A stretch of DNA of 64,000 bases from NCBI GenBank assembly GCA_022821495.1, contig JAJEDN010000023.1, positions 114,767-178,766 of the forward strand, read 5' to 3'. A program made the position numbers and the translations under genes. Under the pieces are notes generated by a model. The model made no database searches. It saw nothing but the letters and a program-made list of their open reading frames with translations, and was not told the origin of the DNA. Below, in pieces: positions 1 through 8,844 of the stretch. Origin of the DNA: Candidatus Poribacteria bacterium (lineage in GTDB: Bacteria; Poribacteria; WGA-4E; WGA-3G). How positions within the stretch are numbered: the stretch's first letter is position 1; each line of letters begins with the position of its first letter.

Positions 1-1
1 A

Positions 2-400
2 TTAGTGAATGTCGTTGCAGAAGAGAGAGGCATTGAAGGGTTGGCACCTTATCTCAAAGGGAATACAGCCCTTGCCACTGGCACGGATCCAGCTGCCTCT
101 TCAAAAATCTTACTTGAATTTGGCGAGGAACACGAAAATTTTAAAATCAAAGGCGGAATTCTTGGAACGCAGGTGGTTGACGCAGCTGGCGTTGAATCCC
201 TCAAAGATATGCCGTCACGAGATGTCCTGGTGGCTAAGACCGTTGGACTTATCGGTGCCCCGCTCGCTGGGCTTGTCCGAACGCTCCATCATGGGTCGCC
301 CGCTACGGGGATCGTGAATGTACTTAGCGGAACAATACGTCAGGTAACCTCCGTGCTAACTCAGGTTGCCGCAGAGAAGAAAGAGGCGGAAAACGCCTAA
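2..400 (+). CDS. rplJ: 50S ribosomal protein L10, C-terminal part (5' end outside window)
   Basis: Ribosomal protein L10 anchors the L7/L12 dimers to 23S rRNA to form the ribosomal stalk. The reading frame is open from base 2 and ends at TAA 398-400. A GTG at position 5 could be taken as a start, but full-length L10 is about 170 residues and only about 132 are here, so the gene is cut by the window edge. Seen in the sequence: the L10 pattern of an EGLAPYLKGNTALA segment and a helical tail ending EKKEAENA. rplL follows 113 bp downstream, the usual L10-L7/L12 order, which supports the call. Confidence 0.93.
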   Translation, partial: LVNVVAEERGIEGLAPYLKGNTALATGTDPAASSKILLEFGEEHENFKIKGGILGTQVVDAAGVESLKDMPSRDVLVAKTVGLIGAPLAGLVRTLHHGSPATGIVNVLSGTIRQVTSVLTQVAAEKKEAENA

Positions 401-513
401 TATTTATACTAAAATATTGCGAGGAAACGAGACATTGGGTCTTTTTCCTGCATCGCTTGATCAGGAATTTCTAATCAAGTTGATTTAGTGCTACTTATAG
501 AAAGGATACAAAC

Positions 514-921
514 ATGGCTGCAGATATGGAAAAATTGATTGAAGAAATTAGCAATATGACCGTTTTGGAACTCTCCGAACTCGTCAAAGCATTAGAGGAT
601 AAATTTGGTGTTAGCGCATCAGCCGCACCGGCAATCGCTATGCCCGGCATGATGCCAGCCGCAGATGGTGCAGCCGCACCTGGCGAAGAAGAAGCCGCAG
701 CGGAAGAGCAAACCGAATTTGATGTCCAACTCAAGGAATTCGGCGCCAATAAGATTCCAGTTATTAAAGAGGTACGTTCAATCACTGGGCTCGGCTTGAA
801 GGAAGCGAAAGAGAAAGTCGAATCCGCACCAGTCGTCATTCAAGAAGCTGTCTCTAAAGAAGATGCTGATAAGGCGAAAGAGCAACTTGAGGAACTCGGT
901 GCAGTCGTCGAAATTATTTAA
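514..921 (+). CDS. rplL: 50S ribosomal protein L7/L12
   Basis: L7/L12 is the mobile stalk protein that recruits translation GTPases; L10 binds its N-terminal helices. The 135-residue product has the N-terminal dimerisation region (about residues 1-38), an Ala/Glu-rich hinge (about 45-72) and the conserved C-terminal domain with [30 protein letters not shown] and ending LGAVVEII. Length is slightly above the usual 120-130, owing to a longer hinge. AAAGGA at 500-505 precedes the ATG. It sits directly after rplJ, and the next feature is a terminator rather than rpoB. Confidence 0.97.
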   Translation: MAADMEKLIEEISNMTVLELSELVKALEDKFGVSASAAPAIAMPGMMPAADGAAAPGEEEAAAEEQTEFDVQLKEFGANKIPVIKEVRSITGLGLKEAKEKVESAPVVIQEAVSKEDADKAKEQLEELGAVVEII

Positions 922-978
922 GTAAAGGTAGGCTGTCTTACATCCAGACAACGCCTGCTGAAACCACGAACCACAATA

Positions 979-1045
979 GGAAACCCATTATGGTTTTTGA
1001 GCATAGCAATACGCTACAGCGAACTGTAATGGGTTTCCATTTTTG
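979..1045 (+). terminator. Probable rho-independent terminator after rplL
   Basis: A 12-bp perfect inverted repeat, GGAAACCCATTA (979-990) against TAATGGGTTTCC (1027-1038), is followed by ATTTTTG. The loop is long (36 nt), so folding is less certain than for a compact hairpin. Its place just behind rplL fits transcription ending there. Confidence 0.6.
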
Positions 1046-1103
1046 TTGAAACGCTTCACAACTGTAAGTGCGGTTTTCAACTGCACCGACTGAGAATTAT
1101 TGA

Positions 1104-1955
1104 GTGGTGCCGATGTTTAGTATTCTCGACGTTTTTTATCTCGTTTTCAGTCAACTCGCAGTCGGTGGATTTGCGCTACTTTTCTTAGTTCCAAAAGGGT
1201 TAGTAGGTGCCAACTTCTATCGTTTGATGGGGAGCATTTACGTATTTGTAAGCGTTTTATCGCGTTGCGCGGAGTTAACACTTCATCGGCAACCTGTCAC
1301 ATTTCTCCATTTTTTCGGGTTCTGGGAGAACCCTGAGTCCGTTTTGGTGATCTCCTTCGTTCTTATCTTGTTGATCTATACGCTGAGTTGGTGGTTCAAA
1401 ATCCCGCTGTTTACACGGATACTTTTTTTTATGGGTGTGATTTGTGGTGCTGCGTGGATCATTTTGAGTGCGCAGCGTTATTACCAAATTATCCAGCTCC
1501 CCGGTGAAATGTTGCTACTCCCGTTTCAATTCTTGATAGCATCTGTATTACTTGGTGTTGTTCATAGCGGTATGTGGTTCGGGCATTGGTATCTCGTAAC
1601 GCCTGATTTGCCAGTAAACTTTCTGAAACGATTTAATACCGTTCTGTTCTGGACCCTTTTAGGGATGATTGTACTGCTCTGTCTAAACATCTTTTTTAGG
1701 CAGCGATCCACGGATGTTGTCGCTTTTAACCTTTTCTACCAGATCATCTTTGGTATGCGAGTGCTTATCGGCATCGCTGGCACGTTACTCCTCTATTTCA
1801 TTACGTGGGACTGCTTGCGTCCTAAATCCGTCGCCCGAGATGTGCTTGGCGCGACGCGGGCTGCAACTGGTTTTCTTTTTATTGCTATTATCACAGTCTT
1901 CTTAGGCGAGTTTTGTAGTCGATTTTTACTTTTGGAAATGCGGTTCATCTTTTAA
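1104..1955 (+). CDS. Polytopic membrane protein of unknown function
   Basis: No family was recognised. The 283-residue product is very hydrophobic, with about eight predicted membrane spans spread along its length, separated by short polar loops such as RCAELTLHRQP and SAQRYYQI. No catalytic motif was seen. The start is uncertain: GTG 1104, GTG 1107 and ATG 1113 lie in frame within ten bases and none has a clear Shine-Dalgarno sequence. It stands alone between the rplL terminator and the dehydrogenase at 2108. An inner-membrane location is inferred from hydrophobicity only. Confidence 0.7.
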   Translation: MVPMFSILDVFYLVFSQLAVGGFALLFLVPKGLVGANFYRLMGSIYVFVSVLSRCAELTLHRQPVTFLHFFGFWENPESVLVISFVLILLIYTLSWWFKIPLFTRILFFMGVICGAAWIILSAQRYYQIIQLPGEMLLLPFQFLIASVLLGVVHSGMWFGHWYLVTPDLPVNFLKRFNTVLFWTLLGMIVLLCLNIFFRQRSTDVVAFNLFYQIIFGMRVLIGIAGTLLLYFITWDCLRPKSVARDVLGATRAATGFLFIAIITVFLGEFCSRFLLLEMRFIF

Positions 1956-2107
1956 TGCTGGAGAAGGATACGGATGCGCGCCTACAAGGTTTGTAAGGGT
2001 TTTGGATGGCGGTGTTAAAGACCCTGCGTCAATATTGAATTTCGTTGTAATTTAAATTCGGATATGCTAAAGTAACTATATCCATTAAAGACTTAAGGAG
2101 GCACATA

Positions 2108-3178
2108 ATGAAATCTCAAATTTTTTATGAACCCGAATCAATGAGCCTCGAAGACCGACCCGTACCCGAACATGGCGATAATGACCTGTTAGTTCAAGTA
2201 CGTTCGGTAGGTATCTGCGGTTCGGATGTCGCGTATTATTTTGGTAACAGTTCACTTGAAACCGACGACGGAAAAGGACCCCTTATCCTTGGACACGAAT
2301 TTACTGGCGAAGTCGTTGAAGTCGGTAGTGAAGCAGGCGCAACCGGTGGATTTAAAGTAGGTGATCGCGTAGTCGTCAACCCTGTCCAATCAAACCCAGA
2401 CTCCTTTTGGAGCAAGAAAGGTTTGTCCAACCTATGTCCTGAAAAACGCGTATTAGGTGTCGGCGTTGATGGCGGATTCGCTGAGTATGCAGTCTCCGAT
2501 TATCGTTGGACAGTTAAACTGCCTGATAATGTCACTTATGACCAAGGCGCGTTAACGGAACCGCTCGCATGCGGATTGTACGCTGTCAACAATCTCAATG
2601 CCGAAGCTGGACAGACCGCTGTCGTCTTCGGACCGGGACCGATCGGCTTGATGATGGTACAAGTGTTAAAGAGTCGTGGCTTGAAAAACGTTCTTCTGGT
2701 TGGAACGCGCGACTATCGGTTAGATTGTGGTAAAGAACTCGGCGCAGACGTAGTCGTCAACGTCAGCGATACCAATTCTCCACACTATGTTGAAGACTTG
2801 GGGGCTACAATCGAGGAACTCAATAACGGAGAATTAGCGGATCGCGCAATTACGGCTACCAGTTCGCTTGACGCGATTCACACGGCGTTGGAAGTTACCG
2901 GACGGCACGCAACCGTCGTTATTTTTGGACTGCCCGGCGATACAGATGTGATGCAAGTGCCTATCCTTGATACGATCCTCATGGATAAGACCCTTAGGTT
3001 CTCTTGGCTCGCACCCGACACCTGGGAAGAAGCAGTTCAACTGATTTCGAGCGGTGATGTCAATATGGACAAAATCATTAGCCACGAATTTTCGCTTGAA
3101 TCGCTCGTCGATGGGATAACAAAGGTGCGTAACCGTGAAGATGCTTGCACGAAGGGATTGATAAAGGTTTCTTCTTAA
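2108..3178 (+). CDS. Zinc-type medium-chain alcohol/polyol dehydrogenase without a structural-zinc lobe
   Basis: Member of the medium-chain dehydrogenase/reductase superfamily (threonine/sorbitol dehydrogenase-like), expected to oxidise an alcohol or sugar alcohol with NAD(P). Seen: GICGSD with the catalytic-zinc Cys near residue 37, GHEFTGEVVEVG near 62-73, and a Rossmann motif FGPGPIGLM near 178-186. The region that normally carries four closely spaced structural-zinc cysteines has only one Cys (in SNLCPEKR), so that site is missing. TAAGGAGG at 2095-2102 gives a strong ribosome site for ATG 2108. The substrate is unknown; the small membrane protein at 3191 follows after 12 bp. Confidence 0.88.
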   Translation: MKSQIFYEPESMSLEDRPVPEHGDNDLLVQVRSVGICGSDVAYYFGNSSLETDDGKGPLILGHEFTGEVVEVGSEAGATGGFKVGDRVVVNPVQSNPDSFWSKKGLSNLCPEKRVLGVGVDGGFAEYAVSDYRWTVKLPDNVTYDQGALTEPLACGLYAVNNLNAEAGQTAVVFGPGPIGLMMVQVLKSRGLKNVLLVGTRDYRLDCGKELGADVVVNVSDTNSPHYVEDLGATIEELNNGELADRAITATSSLDAIHTALEVTGRHATVVIFGLPGDTDVMQVPILDTILMDKTLRFSWLAPDTWEEAVQLISSGDVNMDKIISHEFSLESLVDGITKVRNREDACTKGLIKVSS

Positions 3179-3190
3179 TCGGTATCTAAC

Positions 3191-3517
3191 ATGGGTATCC
3201 CATTTTTCATCGTTTTTGTCCTCTCGATTGCTTTTCTATCGCTTGGGATAACTGGGTTGGGTGACTTCGTCTCAGTGGAGTGGCCTCAGCAGGACTCACC
3301 CGAGGCGGTCACCCCTTACCTCAGTTTGCAAGCCAATTATTCAGCAGTCGGGCGATGCGTTTCAGGGTTTCTACTATTTCTGGTGAGCCTTTATGTTATG
3401 GGTTTTCTCCTTTATCTTGAGGAGCGTGAAAGCGGTAGGATTATGAAGAACGTTAAAAGTTTTGCCAAGCTACGGCAGTTCCTTGAACGACATCAAAAAG
3501 GGGGCATTTCACAATGA
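3191..3517 (+). CDS. Small two-span membrane protein, unknown function
   Basis: The 108-residue product has a hydrophobic N-terminal segment (about residues 3-25) and a second one in the middle (about 55-80, VSGFLLFLVSLYVMGFLLYL), followed by a basic tail with KNVKSFAKLRQFLERH. No family was recognised. It begins 12 bp behind the dehydrogenase, so the two are probably co-transcribed, though no good Shine-Dalgarno sequence lies before ATG 3191. A single-pass protein with a cleaved signal peptide is also possible. Confidence 0.6.
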   Translation: MGIPFFIVFVLSIAFLSLGITGLGDFVSVEWPQQDSPEAVTPYLSLQANYSAVGRCVSGFLLFLVSLYVMGFLLYLEERESGRIMKNVKSFAKLRQFLERHQKGGISQ

Positions 3518-3622
3518 GACCTTTTATTGAGTGTTTCACTGGAAACTCCAAAGTATACCACATCTTGATTAGCGACAACATGGGGAAGTTTAAGAACGCG
3601 TTGAAGAGGTAGACCTGTCAGC

Positions 3623-4702
3623 ATGGAACAGCAACAAAAAAACGATTTACTTCTTCGCGCTGCGCGCTGTCTGCCAGTGGAACGCGTGCCTGTGTGGATG
3701 ATGCGGCAGGCTGGCAGATCGGATCCGCTTTATCGACAGATTCGCCAAGCGCTTAACGTCCCTTTGGAGCAGCTGTTCCGAACTTGTCCGGCACCGATGT
3801 CAGACACTGATGTTGAATCGGCGGTCAAGATTTCACTGCTACCAAAACGTATTGGCGTTGATGCTATTATTGTCTACAAAGATATTCTCACACCGCTTGC
3901 CCCGATGGGCGCGCATTTCCGGTTTGACCCGGGACCCATTTTAAATCCACCCATTCGGACGCAATCACAAGTAGACGCACTCCGACCCGTTGATGAACCT
4001 ACCTCGCAATTAGCGTTCACAGGAAACGTCATTCGCAATCTACGCGAAACTCTTAACGGTGAGCTACCGCTCATCGGTTTTGCTGGTGCCCCTTTAACAC
4101 TCGCATTTTTTCTTATCGCTGGAGAAAGTCCTATTAAACGAGGGGCTGGCGTGTCGGAAAAAGCAACGCCTGTTTTCCAAATGATTGCAGAAGCTCCCGA
4201 ACTCCTGCATCGTTTGCTAAACAAATTGACGGAGATGACTGTTAACTATTTGAACTACCAAATTAGCGAAGGCGTTCAGGTCGTTCAGCTTTTCGAGTCC
4301 ATCGCAGATGTCTTGCCTAAACACATATATGCGGAATTCGCATTCCCGTATCACCAGAAAATTTTCGCTGCGCTCAATTCAGAGGCACCTGGAATACTCT
4401 TCGCGAAAGAGTGTAACTATCTTGATCTAATGCACCGAAGTGGGGCTGATGTGCTAAGTGTAGGGAAATGTGTGGATCTTCGCAATGCTAAGGCTGAAAT
4501 TGATGGCACCGTCGCTTTTCAGGGAAATGTGGATAACGATATACTTCGGGACGGGACACCTGATGATATTACGACGGCGGTTAAATCTTGCTTAAAACAG
4601 GGCGGAAAGACGGGACATATACTGAACTTGAGCCACGGCCTCCATAGAGATACGCCTTTTGAAAACGTTAAACATTTTGTAAATATCGCAAAAACACTTT
4701 AG
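3623..4702 (+). CDS. hemE: Uroporphyrinogen decarboxylase, divergent
   Basis: HemE removes four carboxyl groups from uroporphyrinogen III to give coproporphyrinogen III in the cytoplasm. Seen in 359 residues: PVWMMRQAGR near 23-32 with the substrate-binding Arg, KDIL carrying the catalytic Asp, the GFAGAPLTLA segment, QGNVDNDIL, and a C-terminal NLSHG with the conserved His. Two departures from the usual pattern are visible: RSDPLYR where most enzymes have RYLPEYR, and FF where the family usually has a Tyr after GAP-TLA. It heads a probable operon with the genes at 4711 and 6181. The neighbours hemH and a HemY-type oxidase make a heme role very likely. Confidence 0.92.
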   Translation: MEQQQKNDLLLRAARCLPVERVPVWMMRQAGRSDPLYRQIRQALNVPLEQLFRTCPAPMSDTDVESAVKISLLPKRIGVDAIIVYKDILTPLAPMGAHFRFDPGPILNPPIRTQSQVDALRPVDEPTSQLAFTGNVIRNLRETLNGELPLIGFAGAPLTLAFFLIAGESPIKRGAGVSEKATPVFQMIAEAPELLHRLLNKLTEMTVNYLNYQISEGVQVVQLFESIADVLPKHIYAEFAFPYHQKIFAALNSEAPGILFAKECNYLDLMHRSGADVLSVGKCVDLRNAKAEIDGTVAFQGNVDNDILRDGTPDDITTAVKSCLKQGGKTGHILNLSHGLHRDTPFENVKHFVNIAKTL

Positions 4703-4710
4703 GGACATAG

Positions 4711-6168
4711 ATGAGCAACATTCCTGAAAACCCTTTCGCACCACGACAATACGGGCAACTCGTTAAAGTAACAGAACGGGTCTATCTATTTCGCAATATC
4801 GTCAACTCCTCTATTGTTATTGGAGATAATGGGGTAGCCGTAATTGATACACAGGTGAATCAGATGATGGCGCGTCGGCTCTTCAATGCAATCCGCACCG
4901 TCACAGACAAACCGATCCTATATGCAATTAACACACACTATCATTGGGATCATACGAATGGGAACATTATTTTTCGTCAAGCTGGCGCGACCGTCGTCGC
5001 ACGTGAAATGACTAAGGACTTCATGGTGAACAGAGCACCGAGACAAGAAGCATTCCTGCGTTCTCGAGGCTTTACATTAGGTGATCCGCCCTTCCTTCCA
5101 CAGCAGACGTTTACATACGAAACCGAACTTGATTTAGGGAATCAACCGCTGCACCTCGTTCACTTAGGAAAAGCGGAGACAGATGATGCGACTGCCATTC
5201 GGGTACCAGCCGAAGATTGCATTGTCTCTGGGGACACTGTCATGACAGGGAGTTTTCCCATCTTTGGGCAGCCTGTTATGAACGAAGGGCTCATGGCGAA
5301 CCACGATTGGATTAATACGATTAAAGAACTCCGTAACTACGCACCTAAATGTGTGCTACCGGGGCACGGTCCTTTAGCACGCGATGCCGAAATAGACCTG
5401 TTGCTCCAGATAGAGTCCTATTTCCTAACGGAAGTCCGAAAATATGTTGAACAGGGCATGTCCTTAACTGAATTGCTTACTGAAATGGAAGCGAATCTAC
5501 CCGACTGGATTCGCTCAATCGCTGAAGTTTGGGGCACACCCCGCTATGCGATTTTAAGGGTCTACCGCGGGTTGATTGACGATCCAGAACCGGGCTGGCA
5601 ACACCTGAAACCTTCGGTGATTCCGTCCGCGAGTACCGAAAAACTCCAGCAAAAAACACGCGAACTTGAGGACTTTGAAGCGTACCGAGAAACTGCCGAA
5701 GAGGTCGCAGAGGGTAACGATTTCGGTTTAGCAATTGCTATCTTGAAAACCGCAACGGAAAAATACCCTAATCTGCCTGACGCGTGGACGGCATACGCAA
5801 ATTTGCTTACGCAAGCGTCCCGCACTGTGTCAAGCGTCCTTGAGAAAGGTGATTTCTTCGCTGAGGCAAAAAAAGCACTCAATATCGCCCTTGAGCTTGA
5901 CCCCGATTATGCACCAGCACACCTTTTGCGGGGATACAACCATATCCTCTCTGCTTATCGGAATGGCGATGAAACTCAAAAGGGGTTGGCGGCTATTTAT
6001 AAGGCTTTGGTTGGAGGACTTCACGGCACGCAACTTGCACAAGCGTATTTTTCCATCGGACTCGCGCATCGCACAGATGGAGACGAAACCTTAGCACGTG
6101 AGGCTTTCGAGAAAGCAATTAACGCCGACGCACGATTCATGCCAGCGCAGTTAGCCAATATGGCGTAG
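4711..6168 (+). CDS. Metallo-beta-lactamase-fold hydrolase with C-terminal TPR region
   Basis: Residues 15-240 form a metallo-beta-lactamase-fold domain with the metal motif H76-x-H78-x-D80-H81 in NTHYHWDHTNG, a later SGDTVMTG and a GHGPL motif. Residues about 340-485 read as tetratricopeptide-like helices (DFGLAIAILKTATEKYPNLPD, EAKKALNIALELDPDYAPAH). The N-terminal domain should hydrolyse an ester, thioester or lactone, but the substrate cannot be read from the sequence. The gene starts 8 bp after hemE and ends 12 bp before hemH, so it is embedded in the heme operon. A role in heme metabolism is inference from position only. Confidence 0.85.
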   Translation: MSNIPENPFAPRQYGQLVKVTERVYLFRNIVNSSIVIGDNGVAVIDTQVNQMMARRLFNAIRTVTDKPILYAINTHYHWDHTNGNIIFRQAGATVVAREMTKDFMVNRAPRQEAFLRSRGFTLGDPPFLPQQTFTYETELDLGNQPLHLVHLGKAETDDATAIRVPAEDCIVSGDTVMTGSFPIFGQPVMNEGLMANHDWINTIKELRNYAPKCVLPGHGPLARDAEIDLLLQIESYFLTEVRKYVEQGMSLTELLTEMEANLPDWIRSIAEVWGTPRYAILRVYRGLIDDPEPGWQHLKPSVIPSASTEKLQQKTRELEDFEAYRETAEEVAEGNDFGLAIAILKTATEKYPNLPDAWTAYANLLTQASRTVSSVLEKGDFFAEAKKALNIALELDPDYAPAHLLRGYNHILSAYRNGDETQKGLAAIYKALVGGLHGTQLAQAYFSIGLAHRTDGDETLAREAFEKAINADARFMPAQLANMA

Positions 6169-6180
6169 GAGGTATGTAAG

Positions 6181-7125
6181 ATGGGATACGATAGTGTTTT
6201 ACTTGTTGCATTTGGCGGTCCTACACCCGGATGCTGTCAAAAATACGATAACGATAGGTGTCCGGGGGAAGCCTACTGTTTTGTGGAAGGTATCGCTGGC
6301 GCAGCCGAATCCCAAGTGGAACGCGTAAAAGACATCTCCACACATTATATAAAATTAGGTGGATTTTCACCATTCAACGAATTGACTTTCAAGCAAGCCG
6401 AGGCTTTAGAGAATGCTTTGCAAGCGCGCGATCTACCAATTCCGGTTTATGCGGGGTTCCGGCATTGGACACCTTATTTAAAGGAAGTCATCGCCGAAAT
6501 GGCACAAAAAGGACACCGTAAAATACTCGGCATTATTATGGCACCCCACCAATCTAAAATCAGTTGGGAATGGTATCAACAGGAAGTCAAAAAAGCAATT
6601 GACGCAGTTGATGGCGAGAAACCGGCTATTGATTATCTCGACCCGTGGTACACACACAAAGGCTATGTCAATGCTATTGCTGAAATTATCAAAACTGCCT
6701 GCGGTGACAAGTTAGAACGTGCCGAACTTGTTTTCACAGCACACGCAATTCCTGAAGCAGCAGCGAAGACTTCACCTTATACACAGCAATTCGGAAAAAC
6801 TGCTGAAGCGGTTGCCCAAGAGATTGGAAAAACTCGGTTCGGCTTGGCATACCAAAGCGAAGTGGAAAGCAGCCCCATACCGTGGACACAACCCGATATC
6901 AACGATTGGCTTAAAGCCGAAAAAGAGAAAGGGATTGATACTGTTGTCGCTTCACCCATAGGTTTCCTCTGTGATCACGTTGAGGTACTCTACGATCTTG
7001 ACATAGAGGCAGCCGAGACGGCGGAAGCGTGCGGCATTGATTTCATTCGAGCAGGAACTGTTGGCGCGCATCCCCTATTTATCAACATGTTAGCCGATTT
7101 TGTCTGTGAAAAATCCGAAGAATAA
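6181..7125 (+). CDS. hemH: Ferrochelatase (proto- or coproporphyrin type)
   Basis: Ferrochelatase inserts Fe2+ into a porphyrin. In 314 residues are seen LLVAFGGP at the N-terminus, GFRHWTPYL, the FTAHAIP motif with the metal-site His, and PIGFLCDHVEVLYDLD near the C-terminus. Unusual: the loop after GGP holds Cys18, Cys19, Cys27 and Cys33 (CCQKYDNDRC, then AYC), a spot where typical enzymes read EGPEDV. GGAGG at 6168-6172 precedes ATG 6181. With a HemY-type oxidase downstream the gene order resembles Firmicute hemEHY, so a coproporphyrin-dependent route is possible; no hemQ/chdC was seen here. Confidence 0.92.
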   Translation: MGYDSVLLVAFGGPTPGCCQKYDNDRCPGEAYCFVEGIAGAAESQVERVKDISTHYIKLGGFSPFNELTFKQAEALENALQARDLPIPVYAGFRHWTPYLKEVIAEMAQKGHRKILGIIMAPHQSKISWEWYQQEVKKAIDAVDGEKPAIDYLDPWYTHKGYVNAIAEIIKTACGDKLERAELVFTAHAIPEAAAKTSPYTQQFGKTAEAVAQEIGKTRFGLAYQSEVESSPIPWTQPDINDWLKAEKEKGIDTVVASPIGFLCDHVEVLYDLDIEAAETAEACGIDFIRAGTVGAHPLFINMLADFVCEKSEE

Positions 7126-7319
7126 ATCAAATAGCACTGATGCAAAATCCATTGTTATTCGATCAATGGGAAGATTGGAAGATCGGAAGGACCATCTGCC
7201 ATCCTTCACATGTGAAAGAAACTAAGCGGAAGTTGGTAGTAGACGACTTCCATCCTTCCATTCTGAATTGGAGCGTTGTGCGTAAATCCTGAACTGAAGC
7301 ACTGAAGATTGAGGGACGC

Positions 7320-8735
7320 ATGCCAGAAAATTCTGATAGGAAACGCGCTATTGTTATCGGAGGCGGCATCACCGGATTAGCGGCGTGCTACCGCTTACAA
7401 CGTGAAGCGGCACAGCGCAATATCCAGATTGATGTTACACTTCTCGAAGCGACCGGACGCGTGGGCGGGGTTATCCAGACCGAACACCGGGACGACTTCC
7501 TCATTGAACACGGTCCCGATGCCTTTATCTCGACAAAACCCGCGGCAAAAGCATTGTGCGAGGAACTCGGTATCGCAGATCAATTCGTAGGCACTAATCC
7601 AAAAGTCCGCCAGAGTTTCGTAACCCGAAACGGAACATTGCATCCTGTTCCTGAAGGCTTTTACATGATGGCACCGGGATCCCTAAAGCCTTTTCTAAAA
7701 ACACCTCTTTTCAGTTGGCACGGTAAACTGCGGATGGCAATGGACCTCTTTATCCCGCGTCGGGAAAGAGACATTGATGAAGCCGTGGCACATTTCGTCA
7801 GGCGCCGCCTCGGCACCGAAGCCTTCACACGGATTGCACAACCTATGATCGGAGGTATCTATACCTCCGATGCCGAAAATTTAAGCCTCAAGTCGACATT
7901 TCCAAGATTCTTGGAAATGGAGAAAACACACGGAAGCATTATCAAAGCACTCCGTGCACAGAGAAAACAGGCAGCTGCAACCAGCCAAGACACCAGTGGT
8001 GCCCGTTATAGTCTCTTCCTGTCATTCAAGTCCGGTATGCAAACACTGGTGGACGCACTCGCTGAAACCGTGTCCAGCAGTATTAGATTAAATGCCCCTG
8101 TAGAACAAATTCAACAAAATACCGATGGCACCGGATGGCAGGTGTCACTTGCTACTGGGGAGCCCTTGAATTCAGAACTCCTCTGTATAGCACTGCCAGC
8201 AGTACAAACAGGCGCGCTCATCGAAAGTGTATCGAGTCCACTCGCTACGAAACTGAGGACGATTCCGTACGCCTCTTCCGCAACCGTTAATTTGGCATTC
8301 CGCCGTCCAGATATTACACACCCGTTAGATGGTATGGGATTCGTTGTCCCTGCTACAGAAAACTTATCCATAATCGGATGCTCATTCAGTAGCATCAAAT
8401 TTGAGAACCGCGCCCCAGAAGAACATGTCCTGTTACGCGCCTTTATCGGTGAACCGATTTCTAAACGTGCTGAATCTGACCTCATTCAGTTGTGTCAAAC
8501 TGATTTAACACCGCTCCTTGGGATCAAGGAGATGCCGCGATTTGCCACTGTTAACAAGCACACGCAGGCGATGGCACAGTATCAGGTAGGGCACCAAGAA
8601 GTTGTTAATGACATTGAACGGCTCACAAGCAAATTGCAAGGACTCGCGCTTGCTGGAAACGGTTACCACGGAATAGGTATTCCTGATTGTATTCGGAGTG
8701 GCGAAACTGCAGCAATTTCACTCTTAGATGCATAG
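7320..8735 (+). CDS. hemY: Protoporphyrinogen/coproporphyrinogen oxidase, HemY (CgoX) type
   Basis: FAD-dependent, oxygen-linked oxidation of a porphyrinogen to the porphyrin, the step before metal insertion. In 471 residues are seen the FAD-binding VIGGGITGLAA at residues 12-22, a VGGVIQTE segment, the HGPDAFIS motif near 61-68, and the C-terminal AGNGYHGIGIPDCIRSG motif diagnostic of this family. It lies 194 bp after hemH with no gene between, so it may have its own transcript. Whether the substrate is proto- or coproporphyrinogen cannot be told from the sequence. The last two bases overlap the left end of an interspersed repeat. Confidence 0.93.
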   Translation: MPENSDRKRAIVIGGGITGLAACYRLQREAAQRNIQIDVTLLEATGRVGGVIQTEHRDDFLIEHGPDAFISTKPAAKALCEELGIADQFVGTNPKVRQSFVTRNGTLHPVPEGFYMMAPGSLKPFLKTPLFSWHGKLRMAMDLFIPRRERDIDEAVAHFVRRRLGTEAFTRIAQPMIGGIYTSDAENLSLKSTFPRFLEMEKTHGSIIKALRAQRKQAAATSQDTSGARYSLFLSFKSGMQTLVDALAETVSSSIRLNAPVEQIQQNTDGTGWQVSLATGEPLNSELLCIALPAVQTGALIESVSSPLATKLRTIPYASSATVNLAFRRPDITHPLDGMGFVVPATENLSIIGCSFSSIKFENRAPEEHVLLRAFIGEPISKRAESDLIQLCQTDLTPLLGIKEMPRFATVNKHTQAMAQYQVGHQEVVNDIERLTSKLQGLALAGNGYHGIGIPDCIRSGETAAISLLDA

Positions 8736-8822
8736 GACTTACGCATTTGCTCTTAAAGTCCCCCTGATAAGGGGGATTTAGGGGGTTAAAATACTGAAAT
8801 TACCGATTTTTGCGTAAATCCT
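8734..8822. repeat. Complete small inverted-repeat element (MITE-like)
   Basis: An 89-bp element bounded by near-perfect terminal inverted repeats AGGACTTACGCA (8734-8745) and TGCGTAAATCCT (8811-8822, one mismatch). The core is AAAGTCCCCCTGATAAGGGGG followed by ATTTAGGGGGTTAAAA, able to fold into C/G-rich hairpins. Other copies in the window start near 10943, 11071, 23682, 30037 and 30804. It is non-coding and sits exactly at the end of hemY, overlapping its stop codon. Confidence 0.85.
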
Positions 8823-8844
8823 AATACATTTTGTGAGGGGCGCG

